Below, in pieces: positions 42,575-52,303 of a DNA stretch of 64,000 nucleotides. The stretch spans positions 10,758,501 through 10,822,500 of the forward strand of contig NC_091123.1 of the NCBI RefSeq assembly GCF_040183065.1, written 5' to 3'. Position 1 is the first letter of the stretch, and every line of letters begins with the position of its first letter. The notes under the pieces are model-generated. The model worked only from the letters and a program-made list of their open reading frames with translations. It ran no database searches and had not been told where the DNA came from. Both the position numbers and the translations under genes were made by a program. This DNA comes from Periplaneta americana (lineage: Eukaryota; Arthropoda; Insecta; Blattodea; Blattidae).

Positions 42575-43070
42575 GACTGCTTTGTTCCTGACGTGTGGGA
42601 TGCTGGAGCAAGTCAAGATCTTTATATTGTTGCTAGTTTAGGTTGAATGGGTGATGTAAGCCCAAATGTTACAGGATAATCAATCTTCTTACCTCTCCAT
42701 TTCTGCTTCCAAACCTCTTTCTAAACTCTTACTTAAAATAATTTATTCTTGATATAAATATGTTTCCATATTCAGTTGAAGATAAACATGTCTAGTTCAG
42801 AAGATAGGTTACAAACGAATATTTCTTCTGAACAAATTCTGAAAATTATCTAGGCCTATATATCTCATAAAATCTGAAACAGTGATCTTTTGACGTGGAA
42901 CATCTATACTCGACTTACAAGGAGAAAAAAATTGTAACATTTTGACATGGAATTTGAGTAGGAGAGGTTGTTGAATGCACTTCACTACTCCTAGCAACCC
43001 AGTTTTCAGAATGAATTACTATCTGCTGATAGACTCCAAAGTTGTAGTTCTGGCTATAATATCAAACAAA
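42575..43070. other. 3' UTR and downstream of the LicD-like gene
   Basis: Should contain the polyadenylation site; no exact AATAAA was found close to the stop. Nothing else recognised. Confidence 0.4.
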
Positions 43071-43073
43071 ATT

Positions 43074-43310
43074 ACAAAGTATTATACAAATCTGGCTTTC
43101 AAGTAGTAGCTCCCTGTAAAGCAGGTTTGAATAATTTCAAAATTGTGATGGTCTCGTGTATAGTTCCTGGGGTAGCTCAGTCGGAAGAGCTAAGCAAAGG
43201 GTCCTGGGATCGATACCCACCCCGGAACAATTTTTCCTTGAAATTATTCAAACCTGCTTTACAGGGAGCTACTACCTGAAAGCCAGATTTGTATAATACT
43301 TTCGTTACTG
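43074..43310. mobile_element. tRNA-like sequence inside a 62-bp inverted repeat
   Basis: 43074-43140 ('gtattatacaaatctggctt' onward) is inverted at 43240-43303 with very few differences. In the loop, 43164-43228 is tRNA-like: D-arm GGTAGCTCAGTCGGAAGAGC, B box GGGATCGATACCC and ends TTCC/GGAA. The anticodon arm is partly deleted. The whole would fold as a hairpin with a tRNA-like loop. Confidence 0.7.
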
Positions 43311-43419
43311 GAGGTACGTTAACAGGAAACCACAATTTAAGTCACACAAGTATTTGTGTGCACTCATAGTTGAGTTCTGGCGTCTTGTCAGCTCATTTGA
43401 GTCGTGTGGATACAAAGGA

Positions 43420-43555
43420 AAAATTGTGACGGTGTCGTATATAGTTCCTGGGATAGCTCAGTCGGAAGAGTGTTCGCGCGCTAAGCGAAGGGTCCCGGGA
43501 TCGTTACCCAGCCCTGGAACAATTTTTCCTTGAAATTATTCAAAATTACAAAGTA
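43420..43555 (+). mobile_element. Second tRNA-like copy
   Basis: GATAGCTCAGTCGGAAGAGT, an anticodon-arm-like TTCGC-GCGCTAA-GCGAA with a 7-base loop, and GGGATCGTTACCC. C at loop position 2 and the altered T loop argue against a functional tRNA. Flanked by 'ggaaaaattgtga' and 'caatttttcctt', a short inverted repeat. Confidence 0.6.
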
Positions 43556-43829
43556 ATTGAAATTAAAAAAACTAATCAAGAAATTAATATATCTTAATAA
43601 CGTGATTAAACTTCAATTGGGCATCATTGCGTGTAAATCTTACAGAAAATGAACTTGGCAGGAGAGGAATGTCCCTGTAACAAAAAAGTTTTAGAAGTCC
43701 CATACTGCACAATAGAAACAATACTTACAAAAAAACAAAAAGTGAAATTTCATACAACAAAAAATGTTAGTGGGAAACAAACGCTGGGAAAAAATGTCGT
43801 AGAAACATGGAAACATTGCTCAGAAAATT
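43556..43829. other. Unassigned
   Basis: A 61-codon frame (43649-43834) has cysteines near its start but no recognised family. It may be part of the LINE relic that follows. Confidence 0.3.
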
Positions 43830-44060
43830 CATGAAAGAAAGCATTTCAGATTGAACACGCAACATGATTGTTTAACAGCACATCTGCGTAGAATCAATAT
43901 TGAGGATTCATGATATTGCACCATCTGCAATAACCCAGTCTACAAGATGATGAAGGATCATGTATCTCAAAGCCAACTCATCAGTCCAGATGATAAGATA
44001 TTTATCAACTTGCTAAAATTCTACTTGGAAGCCAAACAAATAGGATAACCTGAAGTCAGC
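43830..44060 (+). pseudogene. LINE C-terminal knuckle relic
   Basis: Reads HFRLNTQHDCLTAHLRRINI, then a stop, YCTICNNPVYKMMKDHV and IFINLLKFYLEAKQIG. FRLxTxHDCLxxHLxRIxI...C-x2-C...H is the post-RNase H block of jockey/RTE-like LINEs. Different from LINE-C. Confidence 0.55.
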
Positions 44061-44084
44061 TGTAATAAAAGATTTTTCAATAAA

Positions 44085-45197
44085 TAGTAATAAGTGAAAA
44101 CATGTATATCTTGCTGAAAACAATTGTTTGTAACCATAACAACGAACATTTGAATACGACCGTAACAGACAATATTATGAGAAGAATGTAGTGATAAATA
44201 TGGTTATGGTCATATTCAAATATTCGTTGTTATGGTTACAAACAATTGTTTTCAGCAAGATGTATATGTTTTCAGCTTATTAAATTGTAATAAAAGACCT
44301 TTAAGTAAATAGGCTTAATAAGCTGAAAACAGGTACATCTTGTTGAAAACAATTGTTTGTAACCATAACAACGAACATTTGAATACGACCATAACAGACA
44401 ATATTAGGAGAAGAATGTAGTGATAAATATGGTTATGGTCATATTCAAATGTTCGTTGATATGGTTACAAACAATTGTTTTCAGCAAGATGTATATGTTT
44501 TCAGCATATTAAATTGTAATAAAAGACCTTTAAGTAAATAGGCTTAATAAGCTGAAAACAGGTACATCTTGTTGAAAACAATTGTTTGTAACCATAACAA
44601 CGAACATTTGAATACGATCATAACAGACAATATTATGAGAAGAATGTAGTGATAAATATGGTTATGGTCATATTCAAATGTTCGTTGATATGGTTACAAA
44701 CAATTGTTTTCAGCAAGATGTATATGTTTTCAGCATATTAAATTGTAATAAAAGACCTTTAAGTAAATAGGCTTAATAAGCTGAAAACATGTACATCTTG
44801 TTGAAAACAATTGTTTGTAACCATAACAACGAACATTTGAATACGATCATAACAGACAATATTATGAGAAGAATGTAGTGATAAATATGGTTATGGTCAT
44901 ATTCAAATGTTCGTTGATATGGTTACAAACAATTGTTTTCAGCAAGATGTATATGTTTTCAGCATATTAAATTGTAATAAAAGACCTTTAAGTAAATAGG
45001 CTTAATAAGCTGAAAACAGGTACATCTTGTTGAAAACAATTGTTTGTAACCATAACAACGAACATTTGAATACGATCATAACAGACAATATTAGGAGAAG
45101 AATGTAGTGATAAATATGGTTATGGTCATATTCAAATGTTCGTTGATATGGTTACAAACAATTGTTTTCAACAAGATGTACATGTTTTCAGCTTATA
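44085..45197. repeat. 229-bp tandem array in which each unit is a long hairpin
   Basis: 'aggcttaataagctgaaaac' recurs at 44311, 44540, 44769 and 44998, exactly 229 bases apart, and outer partial units give about 4.9 copies. Within each unit, about 80 bases from 'gctgaaaacaggtacatctt' through 'gaatacgayca' face an inverted copy ending 'gatgtatatgttttcagc', around a middle of about 45 bases. The right end joins a Helitron fragment directly. Confidence 0.9.
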
Positions 45198-45962
45198 AAA
45201 CGGAAAATCGCGTTTTTGAAATTTTTGTTTGTGTCTGGCTGGATGTTTGTTACCTTTTCACACGATAACGGCTGAACCAATTTATATGAAAATTGGAATA
45301 TACATTAAGTTCGCTGTAACTTAGATTTTAGGCTATATGACATTCAAAATACATTATTTAAAAGTGAGGTTATAAGGGGCCTGAATTAAATAAATCGAAA
45401 TATCTCGCTTATTATTGATTTTTATGAAATATGTTACATAACAAAAGTTTCTTTAAAATGATTTCCGATAAGTTTTATTCCTTGCAAAATTTTGATAGGA
45501 CTGATATTTAATGAGATAAATGAGTTTTAAAATTAAAATACAATGCCATCTAAGGTGGTGTAATGAAATGAAAACAAATGACTACGTCTATAAGGGGCCT
45601 TGGACAACAACAATCGAAAGCTATGAAATATAGCCTACAGAGAATGTTTCTGTGTTTGTATGAAGTAATATCGAAAGCTAACTTAACCAATTTGTATAAT
45701 TAATTTTTATTTCACCATTGGAAAGTGTAGTTTGTCTAGATGGACATAATGCTATAATGTTATTACAGTAACTTCTGAGTGCTCTCTGGACCAAAATGAC
45801 CGCATTTTAATTACTTAAATACAATTTCAATTAAGCAACATATTAAACGATTTATCCTTCTATCAAACACGAATGTCCCCTGGATCAAACGCCCTATTTT
45901 AATTATGTAATTACTTTATATTTATTTCTAACAGGTGCAGCGGAGCGCACAGGTACGGCTAG
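45197..45962 (+). mobile_element. Helitron, 5'-truncated copy
   Basis: Matches 2690-3719 with an internal deletion (the 3260-3530 equivalent is missing), ending in the hairpin GTGCAGCGGAGCGCAC and CTAG (45959-45962) before T. Its 5' part is replaced by the hairpin array. Confidence 0.8.
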
Positions 45963-46734
45963 TAGTGAATAAAAAAAAGAAAACAAAGAAAATGGTATGA
46001 AAAGTTATAATTATATTAAGAGGCACCATGTCGTTAATTAGGATTTGACACGATTTTACTACTAGTTGAAATATATTTACGTATTTGGTGTAACATCCTC
46101 ACCAGTTCAGCATCTTTGTTACCTCCGTACTTAAATTTATACCAAATTTAAGAAATTTATACAGCATAATAGCTGTTAGTCAGGATTATCTTCTTTGTTT
46201 CTCATGACTAGAATTTAGCCAACAACTGTTTGAAGACATCTTATTTCCTTTTTGTAATGAAATTGAAAGAGGTTTGGAAATGCTTTCTTCATCTTGTTAT
46301 CATAATACATTTGACACCCACAACACATTGCAGTTGGATGAGCGAGATCTCTTTCCAAATGAACTGTATATTGTTATGATGTAATGATACCAGTCCTGCT
46401 GTTAGCTGAAGATGTAATAATTGTACTAATGTGTGAATGCCTTTAAGTCAGCAATGAAGAATGACCACAACATTACATTACCCTCCAAGTTTAGGTGCTT
46501 TTATAATGCTGTAAGGTTGAGTGCTTCATCATAATATAAGATCTACAAACAGTTTCAGTTTAAGTCTTAAAGTGCTGGATTTGGAGATTCTCATTGATGT
46601 AGGATTGAAATCATTCTACCTATAAACTTTGGACATGCTAATGAGGTACAAAAATCCTTAAAATTTGCCAGTGTTTACGAGACAGGATAATCGAGACAAA
46701 TCTTGAATGTCGAGTTAGAAAAATTCTGGTAATA
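45963..46734. other. No recognised gene
   Basis: AT-rich; no repeat partner or supported frame. Confidence 0.4.
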
Positions 46735-47363
46735 TACAGGGTGGGGCATAGGAACCAAGTGTTTTTAAAATAATCATAAAACAGTTAGTTTTTGTTTGAA
46801 CACATTTTATTCGTAGAACAACGTTTGTGAGAACATACCATTTCAATTATGAGCGGAAAATTACATCTGGCATGTGATGTCCGTCTGTGTTGACGCATTG
46901 TTTAAGGCACTGACGAAAATTCACCTCTATTCTTTCCAGGGGATCTCTGTTGATTTGGGTGATGTGTTGACGTACTGTGTCCTTTAATTCATCTGATATT
47001 CGGGACTTATCCTCGTAAACATGTGCCTTTAGGTACTCACATAGAAAAAAATCACGTGGACAGGTCAGGGGACCGAGGGAGCCATGGAACATCACCAAAT
47101 CTCGAAATGAGACGATTGGAAAACAGGAGGCAAAGAACTGCCATTGACGCTCTAGAGATATGCGCCGTGGCCCCATCTTGCTGAAACCACCTATCTTGTA
47201 TGGGTGTAAATGTAAATCACCATGCAAAATCCGTCTTACCATATGATTTCTGATTCCAAGAGCAGAGCGGCCTGGGCTGCGTAGTATCGCTTATCTGACT
47301 GAAAATTTTCTGGAGTACGCACTCTGTGTTGGGGGCCGGGCGATTTATTCTTCAGTATTGTGC

Positions 47364-47402
<39 letters not shown>

Positions 47403-47673
47403 ACTCAACATAAGATTGTGTCACGCACGGGAACAGAATCATTGCGATTAATATTGAATCTGTAGCAAAACTCACGCTGTATCGAGATCACCGACTCGCC
47501 ATTTCTAACAAAACAATCATACGCAAACATGCGTCCACTGCTCCATGATGCCGACTGCAGGTGAAATGCTATGAGCCACGGAATGGACTGTCACATGCCG
47601 CAAGTCTCTCCCTTTCATAATGACCGAGTACAAGCCATTTAAAAAACACTTGGTTCCCATGCCCCACCCTGTA
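46735..47673 (-). mobile_element. mariner-like transposon, internally deleted
   Basis: Terminal inverted repeats of about 33 bp: TACAGGGTGGGGCATAGGAA at 46735 and the complement of TACAGGGTGGGGCATGGGAA ending at 47673. Each continues into CCAAGTGTTTTT. At 939 bp it is shorter than an autonomous mariner. A pure T tract (about 47368-47401) interrupts it, which on the minus strand is an A run. Confidence 0.85.
46847..47242 (-). pseudogene. mariner-like transposase C-terminal fragment
   Basis: 131 codons ending LKQCVNTDGHHMPDVIFRS, like the (ND)GGHHhEDVIF C-terminus of insect mariner-like transposases; DFFLCEYLKAHVYED matches the block around the last catalytic residue (CDFFLWGYLKxxVY). The first two catalytic aspartates are missing. 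Upstream minus-strand codons (RVRTPENFQSDKRYYAAQAA) belong to the N-terminal region, past the A run. Confidence 0.75.
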
Positions 47674-47868
47674 CTATGACAAGAAGATTTCTTCACAGTT
47701 ATGTTTTGTACTATTTGTCGAAACATGTCCAGAGAACCCCATTACACTAGTATGGAAACAGTAACACCCATTCTTATAAAGTTATACAGTGTGGTGATTT
47801 GGAACAAGCAGCATAGGGATTTTATTGCTAAAATTTATATTTTGTTAAATTAGCTCCTAATTATTACA
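47674..47868. other. Spacer without recognised feature
   Basis: Short unique-looking stretch between two mobile elements. Confidence 0.4.
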
Positions 47869-48235
47869 GATGCACCGTGACGTCGTGGTCTAAGGCATCC
47901 TGCCTAGGACTCGCGTTACAGAATGCGCGCTGGTTCGAGTCCTCGTGGGTGGGGGGGGGAGAAATTTTCTCATGAAATTTCGGCCAGTGTATGGGACCGG
48001 TGCCCACCCAGCATCGTGATGCACTTGGGGAGCTACGATAGGTAGCTAAATCCGGTTGCGAATGCCATCTATAACGGCTGGGGGGATCATCGTGCTAACC
48101 ACACGATACCTCCATTCTGGTTGGATGATCATCCACCTCTGCTTCGGCATGTGGGCGTGAGGCCAGCAGCCGGCTGATCGGTCTAGGCCCTTCACGGGCT
48201 GTAGCGCCACAGATTATTATTAATTATTACAGAAG
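47869..48235 (+). mobile_element. tRNA-derived SINE with (ATT)n tail
   Basis: Head 47875-47950 has an A-box-like region 'cgtcgtggtctaaggcatcc' and B box GGTTCGAGTCC. The body includes 'gatcatcgtgctaaccacac' and 'gaggccagcagccggctgat', and the end is 'gtagcgccacagattattat'. About 350 bp in total. I recognise the body as common in insect genomes. Confidence 0.75.
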
Positions 48236-49258
48236 AAAATGTCGTGAAAGTTTTTTTGTAGAGAAAAACATTCTACATCCAATCGTACCATTAAAAACAA
48301 TTTTTGAATGGGGATAAAAAATCTAAAAAATAATACAAAATACCCCCACCACAAAAACTGCACTAATTTTTAATGCGTAGTTGGCCATGGATTAGTAAAA
48401 ACAATTGAATATAAAGATATTGTTGTTTATGGTTAATTTGTTAATCTGAGAAAATGTATTCCATGAAAGAAAAAGTTCAAATTATTAAATGGTAACAGTA
48501 GCTAGCAAATGTCACACGAGAGTTTTATAGCAGCAAATGGAGATCTGTCTGAACATTTATTGTGATTTACTAATGTACAGAGATGCACTCATTACGAGTG
48601 ACTATATGGCCGGGGTCCAACGGAACAAGGTGTCGTCTTGAATTATGAAGTGATTACTTCTGCTATCATATTACTTTTTACTTTTGCACAGAAACCAAAG
48701 AACAAGTGGATTAAGTCCACGTTTGAAGTTGGAGGTAAATATCTAATAACTTACATATGTACATAGTGGAGAAGAATATAAAAAGAGTTTTACGAGAAAG
48801 TAGATGCAATAAGTAGCCTATAGATTTGAGAACAGGGGTGGCCAAAAGTTTTATAAATCTTGTTGCTATCTTATTGTTCAAGGAAAAATCTGCAGTATTA
48901 AAATCACTGGAAGTCCTCTGCTTGCGTGATTTGTTTATCAACTGAATTAGTTAGATTTTATATACAGTGAAGTCTCCCATAAGCAGATTCTTATGGGGAA
49001 TCTTCTCTTTTCATAACTGCAGTGCAAAATAACGAACTCAAACCCGGGTTTCTTGTTATGTATCAGGTAGATGTGTAAGAAATGAACCTGTCATTACTTG
49101 TACAGTTCAGTCATCTAGCTAATGACTTTTTGCTGAAGGACTAAGGTTTAGTTCTTAACAGATCCTTTGTCTTGTTTCTAAGAATTTCGGATCAGATTTC
49201 AGTATTCACTGCTTCTTAATTATACATCTTGATTACACAACTTTTAACACTGTATCAC
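48236..49258. other. No recognised gene
   Basis: About 1 kb of AT-rich sequence. The minus frame 48711-48941 has no recognisable domain. Confidence 0.4.
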
Positions 49259-50060
49259 TTCGGAATATATATGATAAGAACTTTCTTGTGTTAAATATTA
49301 TTAACGTACCTTGTTAACATGTTTCGACCTATTTTCGGTCATCTTCGGAACTGGTCGTTGTTGGTCATGGTGCCTCTTGTTTCCTGTGTGGGTGCGTTCG
49401 TAGTGTAGAGTCAAAGAATGTATGTGTTTTGAAATTGAGTTGTGTGTTGAGAATATAACATACAAAAACAAAAACATACATAAAATTGCAACCTCATTCA
49501 AGAAATTAAACTACAACATCGCATACAGAACGAACAACACTCTACAAAAACATCTCAACACACAAACAACACAAACAAACAAATACAACCACACAGGCGT
49601 ATACAAACTCAAATGTAACACCTGCAACAACTTCTACATAGGACAGACAGACAGATCATTTCAAACACGTTACAAAGAACACATCACAGCCATAACAAAA
49701 TTACAAAACACCTCCACATATGCAGAACACATCACAAATGCCAACCACACCTACAGAGACATCAACACAGACATGGAAATACTGCACATCCAACCAAAAA
49801 GACAGAAACTCAACACACTAGAACAATATGAAATATACAGACACACGAAAACACACCCCAACGATATTCTCAACACACAACTCAATTTCAAAACACATAC
49901 ACTCTTTGACTCTACACTACGAACGCACTCACACAGGTAACAAGAGGTGCCAAGACCAACAACGACCAGTTCCGAAGATGACCGAAAATAGATCGAAACA
50001 TGTTAACAAGGTACGTTAATAATATTTAACACAAGAAAGTTCTTATCATACATATTCCGA
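49259..50060 (+). mobile_element. Penelope-like element, compact copy with inverted ends
   Basis: 49259-49454 and 49865-50060 are inverted copies of about 195 bp with few differences. Each carries the hammerhead-like end CCGAAGATGACC...GATCGAAACATG and GTTAACAAGGTACG. The inverted leader is characteristic of some Penelope-like insertions. Between the arms only the endonuclease region remains; RT is absent. Confidence 0.8.
49422..49940 (+). CDS. Penelope GIY-YIG endonuclease fragment, open frame
   Basis: 172 codons without a stop. After about 13 residues from the inverted leader come ATSFKKLNYNIAYRTNNTLQ, then HTGVYKLKCNTCNNFYIGQT (GVY...YIG, the GIY-YIG core with the CxxC insert usual in Penelope elements) and RSFQTRYKEHITAI with the catalytic arginine. 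NTLEQYEIYRHTKTHPNDIL follows. In an intact element this endonuclease nicks the target for priming. Without RT the product could not transpose alone. Confidence 0.82.
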   Translation: MCFEIELCVENITYKNKNIHKIATSFKKLNYNIAYRTNNTLQKHLNTQTTQTNKYNHTGVYKLKCNTCNNFYIGQTDRSFQTRYKEHITAITKLQNTSTYAEHITNANHTYRDINTDMEILHIQPKRQKLNTLEQYEIYRHTKTHPNDILNTQLNFKTHTLFDSTLRTHSHR

Positions 50061-50079
50061 AGCTTCTTAATTAATAATA

Positions 50080-50103
50080 GTGATGATAATAATAATAATA
50101 ATG

Positions 50104-50134
<31 letters not shown>

Positions 50135-50136
50135 TG
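50080..50136. repeat. (AAT/GAT)n microsatellite
   Basis: AAT triplets with some GAT, just after the Penelope end. Confidence 0.85.
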
Positions 50137-50139
50137 ATA

Positions 50140-50240
50140 GTGAGTCGCCACGATGGTCTAGTGGCTAGAGTTCTGGACTTACAATCCTATGAACTGGGGT
50201 TCGAGCCCCATTGTACCCCCGATTTATAACTTGTGTTGGG
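50140..50240 (+). mobile_element. tRNA-derived SINE head
   Basis: ATGGTCTAGTGGCTAGAG (A box), an anticodon-like GGA-CTTACAA-TCC and a perfect T arm GGGGTTCGAGCCCC. Acceptor ends do not pair, so it is not a functional tRNA. The following about 200 bases may be the SINE body. Confidence 0.6.
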
Positions 50241-50695
50241 CAAAGCCTGGATCGTGTCTAAGTGCTCACGATTTGTGAACTCTGGCATCTCGTAGTTTTG
50301 AAATAATCTAAACTGTATCGCTGTACGTCCAACTGCACACTAATGCAATGTAAACATCACAACAGCTGATCAGTTGCGAGTACTAGGCCAACTGTCTGCC
50401 ATCTGGACAGCGATGCCAGATTGTGTACGTGACCCGACAATCATTGTTTCTTCAATCGATTAATTCGAAATCTGTGAATTTTCTAATTAAAATACTGCTG
50501 CAACGTGAACATTATAAACGTTCTCTTCGTTGTTATACAAGAAATTAAACCGTATTTTAAATAGTATTCGTAAAATTCGCAATCGAAATATCGGCATAAA
50601 AGTATTATTTCTTCAAAAACCGAGCAAAACCGAGCAAAATGGTATTAGACTTTTTTGTTCGTTATATTTCAAAGAATCACATCGTACAATTAATA

Positions 50696-50733
<38 letters not shown>

Positions 50734-50761
50734 TTTTTTACCATTTAATACGAGAAAAAAT
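50241..50761. other. Unassigned, with (AAT)n
   Basis: No gene. An AAT run lies at about 50697-50732, on the 3' side of the minus-strand SINE head that follows. Confidence 0.4.
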
Positions 50762-50842
50762 TCGTACCGGCACCGGAAATCGAACCCAGGACCTCTCAGC
50801 TCTGCACGCTGAGCGCTCTTTCCAACTGAGCTATGCCGGGAC
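50762..50842 (-). mobile_element. tRNA-derived SINE head, near-complete cloverleaf
   Basis: Minus strand: CCCGGCATAGCTCAGTTGGA (acceptor and D arm), anticodon arm TCAGC-GTGCAGA-GCTGA with T33, B box GGGTTCGATTTCC, and an acceptor complement GCCGGTA. One acceptor mismatch. A 3' body and the AAT run at 50697 on the downstream side point to a SINE, but a decayed tRNA gene is possible. Confidence 0.6.
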
Positions 50843-51112
50843 ACGATCCACGGCGCTGGCCGAACCCCTCTCATAATGTTTTTACGGCCTTACTGCCTGC
50901 ATTTGAGACGATACACGTCATATATGCAGGAGCGCATATATATATATATATGACTTTGTGGCCATATTCAACAACAGTTTGTAACAACTGTTAACAGTTA
51001 ATACATCAATATTCATTATGTATTAAATGGTAATAATACACATTGGCTACTTCATAGTAGACGTGTAATATTCAGTGAGGTGGGCGAGACCTCATACATA
51101 TTGAATATTGAT

Positions 51113-51116
<4 letters not shown>
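50843..51116. other. Unassigned
   Basis: Includes 'atatatatatatatatgac' near 50940 and a short inverted pair 'aatattgatgta' (about 51103) / 'tacatcaatatt' (about 51002). Confidence 0.35.
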
Positions 51117-51161
<45 letters not shown>

Positions 51162-51215
51162 TTTATTTAACCTGGCAGAGTTAAGGCCATATGGCCTTCT
51201 CTAACACTCAACCAG
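51117..51215 (-). repeat. Retroelement tail motif with (AAT)n
   Basis: Third copy of the motif seen at 1684 and 8340: on the minus strand CCTGGTTGAGTG, AAGGCCATATGGCCTT, TCTGCCAGG, TTAAATAAATC, then (ATT)n over 51117-51160. Confidence 0.7.
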
Positions 51216-52303
51216 GAGTAAAACTGCATTACAAAAAACACTACAAATTTACAAAGTACACTACAATTTTACAAAGTACACTACAGTTTTACATACAAAA
51301 CTGAATAAGATAATGTACTACCTTACTTTCCACCCTGTATTTACGGGCTTACTATGCAATAAATGCCCCTCTTTTCTTTCTCAGTATACAAAATGTACAT
51401 TTTTTACATAACAGAGATCTTAAATTACTGTCAGGAAGAAAAAGACACTGCATATTTTATCTTAGTATGCGTACTTACAAGAGATGCTTGAAACGAGGGA
51501 CTTTCGAAGTTACTGGCATGTGGTGACTGTACTGTACTGGGAAACAACTTTGGCCTATTTCAAGATAACAGTATGGGAAATGTCTTGAAATCCTTGTTGG
51601 ACGTTAATGCAAATCCGGAAAGCAATGCTCAGAATAACAAGCTGTTGAATAACACACTGATATGTTATACCTGGCAGTCAATTCTGTAGATTTTATTTGG
51701 CCTATAATCCATAGATTGCTCACCCCTGGTCTCGATCGCAGCATGTTGCCATTCTAGGTGCCATTAACTTTACGAGAGATGTAAGTTGAAGTGTAAATAT
51801 GCACGTAGCTCCAGTGTCCCTAAGGTTCAGTTATCTGCATCACAAGCCAAAGATTAAGTAATATTTGATTATTTGCAGATTTTAAGCTTTTTTTTTTCTA
51901 ATAGTTTAAGACAGTATTGGATTGTAGCATAATAACAAAGTGTGAATAAAGCATATTTATTTTATAAAGCAGCAGATTAGTTCATTCCTCACAAAAATCC
52001 TTTTATAACGAGCATGATTATTCAGTATCTTGTTCCAATCTCTTCCTGATAACTCCAACAAACAAGACAGACAATAAATAATACTAACGTGACAAAGAAT
52101 TATTCGAACTCCTTGTCCTTTCGACATATGGTAAGTTAAATCTGTTATTTCATGCCTTGCCTTTTGAGATGTAGACAAATGTTACAAATACACACTCAGG
52201 GGAAGACACAAGACGTTGGAATTAGTATCAAATTTATAACACAATCGTCGGTTTTATTCGATACTTTTGTGGTCGGAATTTAATTATTGTTTTTGTGTGG
52301 CGA
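51216..52303. other. No recognised gene
   Basis: Unique-looking AT-rich sequence before the satellite. Short near-duplicate phrases ('tttacaaagtacactacaat') at 51240-51300 only. Confidence 0.4.

Noticed and set aside
42203-42616. 137-codon minus-strand frame over exon 3 of the LicD-like gene
   Set aside because: Antisense to a supported coding exon and lacking recognisable motifs.
43440-43530. Functional tRNA gene (possible Ser anticodon GCT)
   Set aside because: Loop position 33 is C and the T loop lacks TTC; a related damaged copy lies beside it.
46000-46700. Possible conserved non-coding or exon content between Helitron and mariner
   Set aside because: No splice-flanked conserved frame could be found.
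50762-50842. Functional tRNA gene (possibly Cys anticodon GCA)
   Set aside because: Acceptor mismatch, variant T arm and SINE context; kept as a SINE head with the alternative noted.
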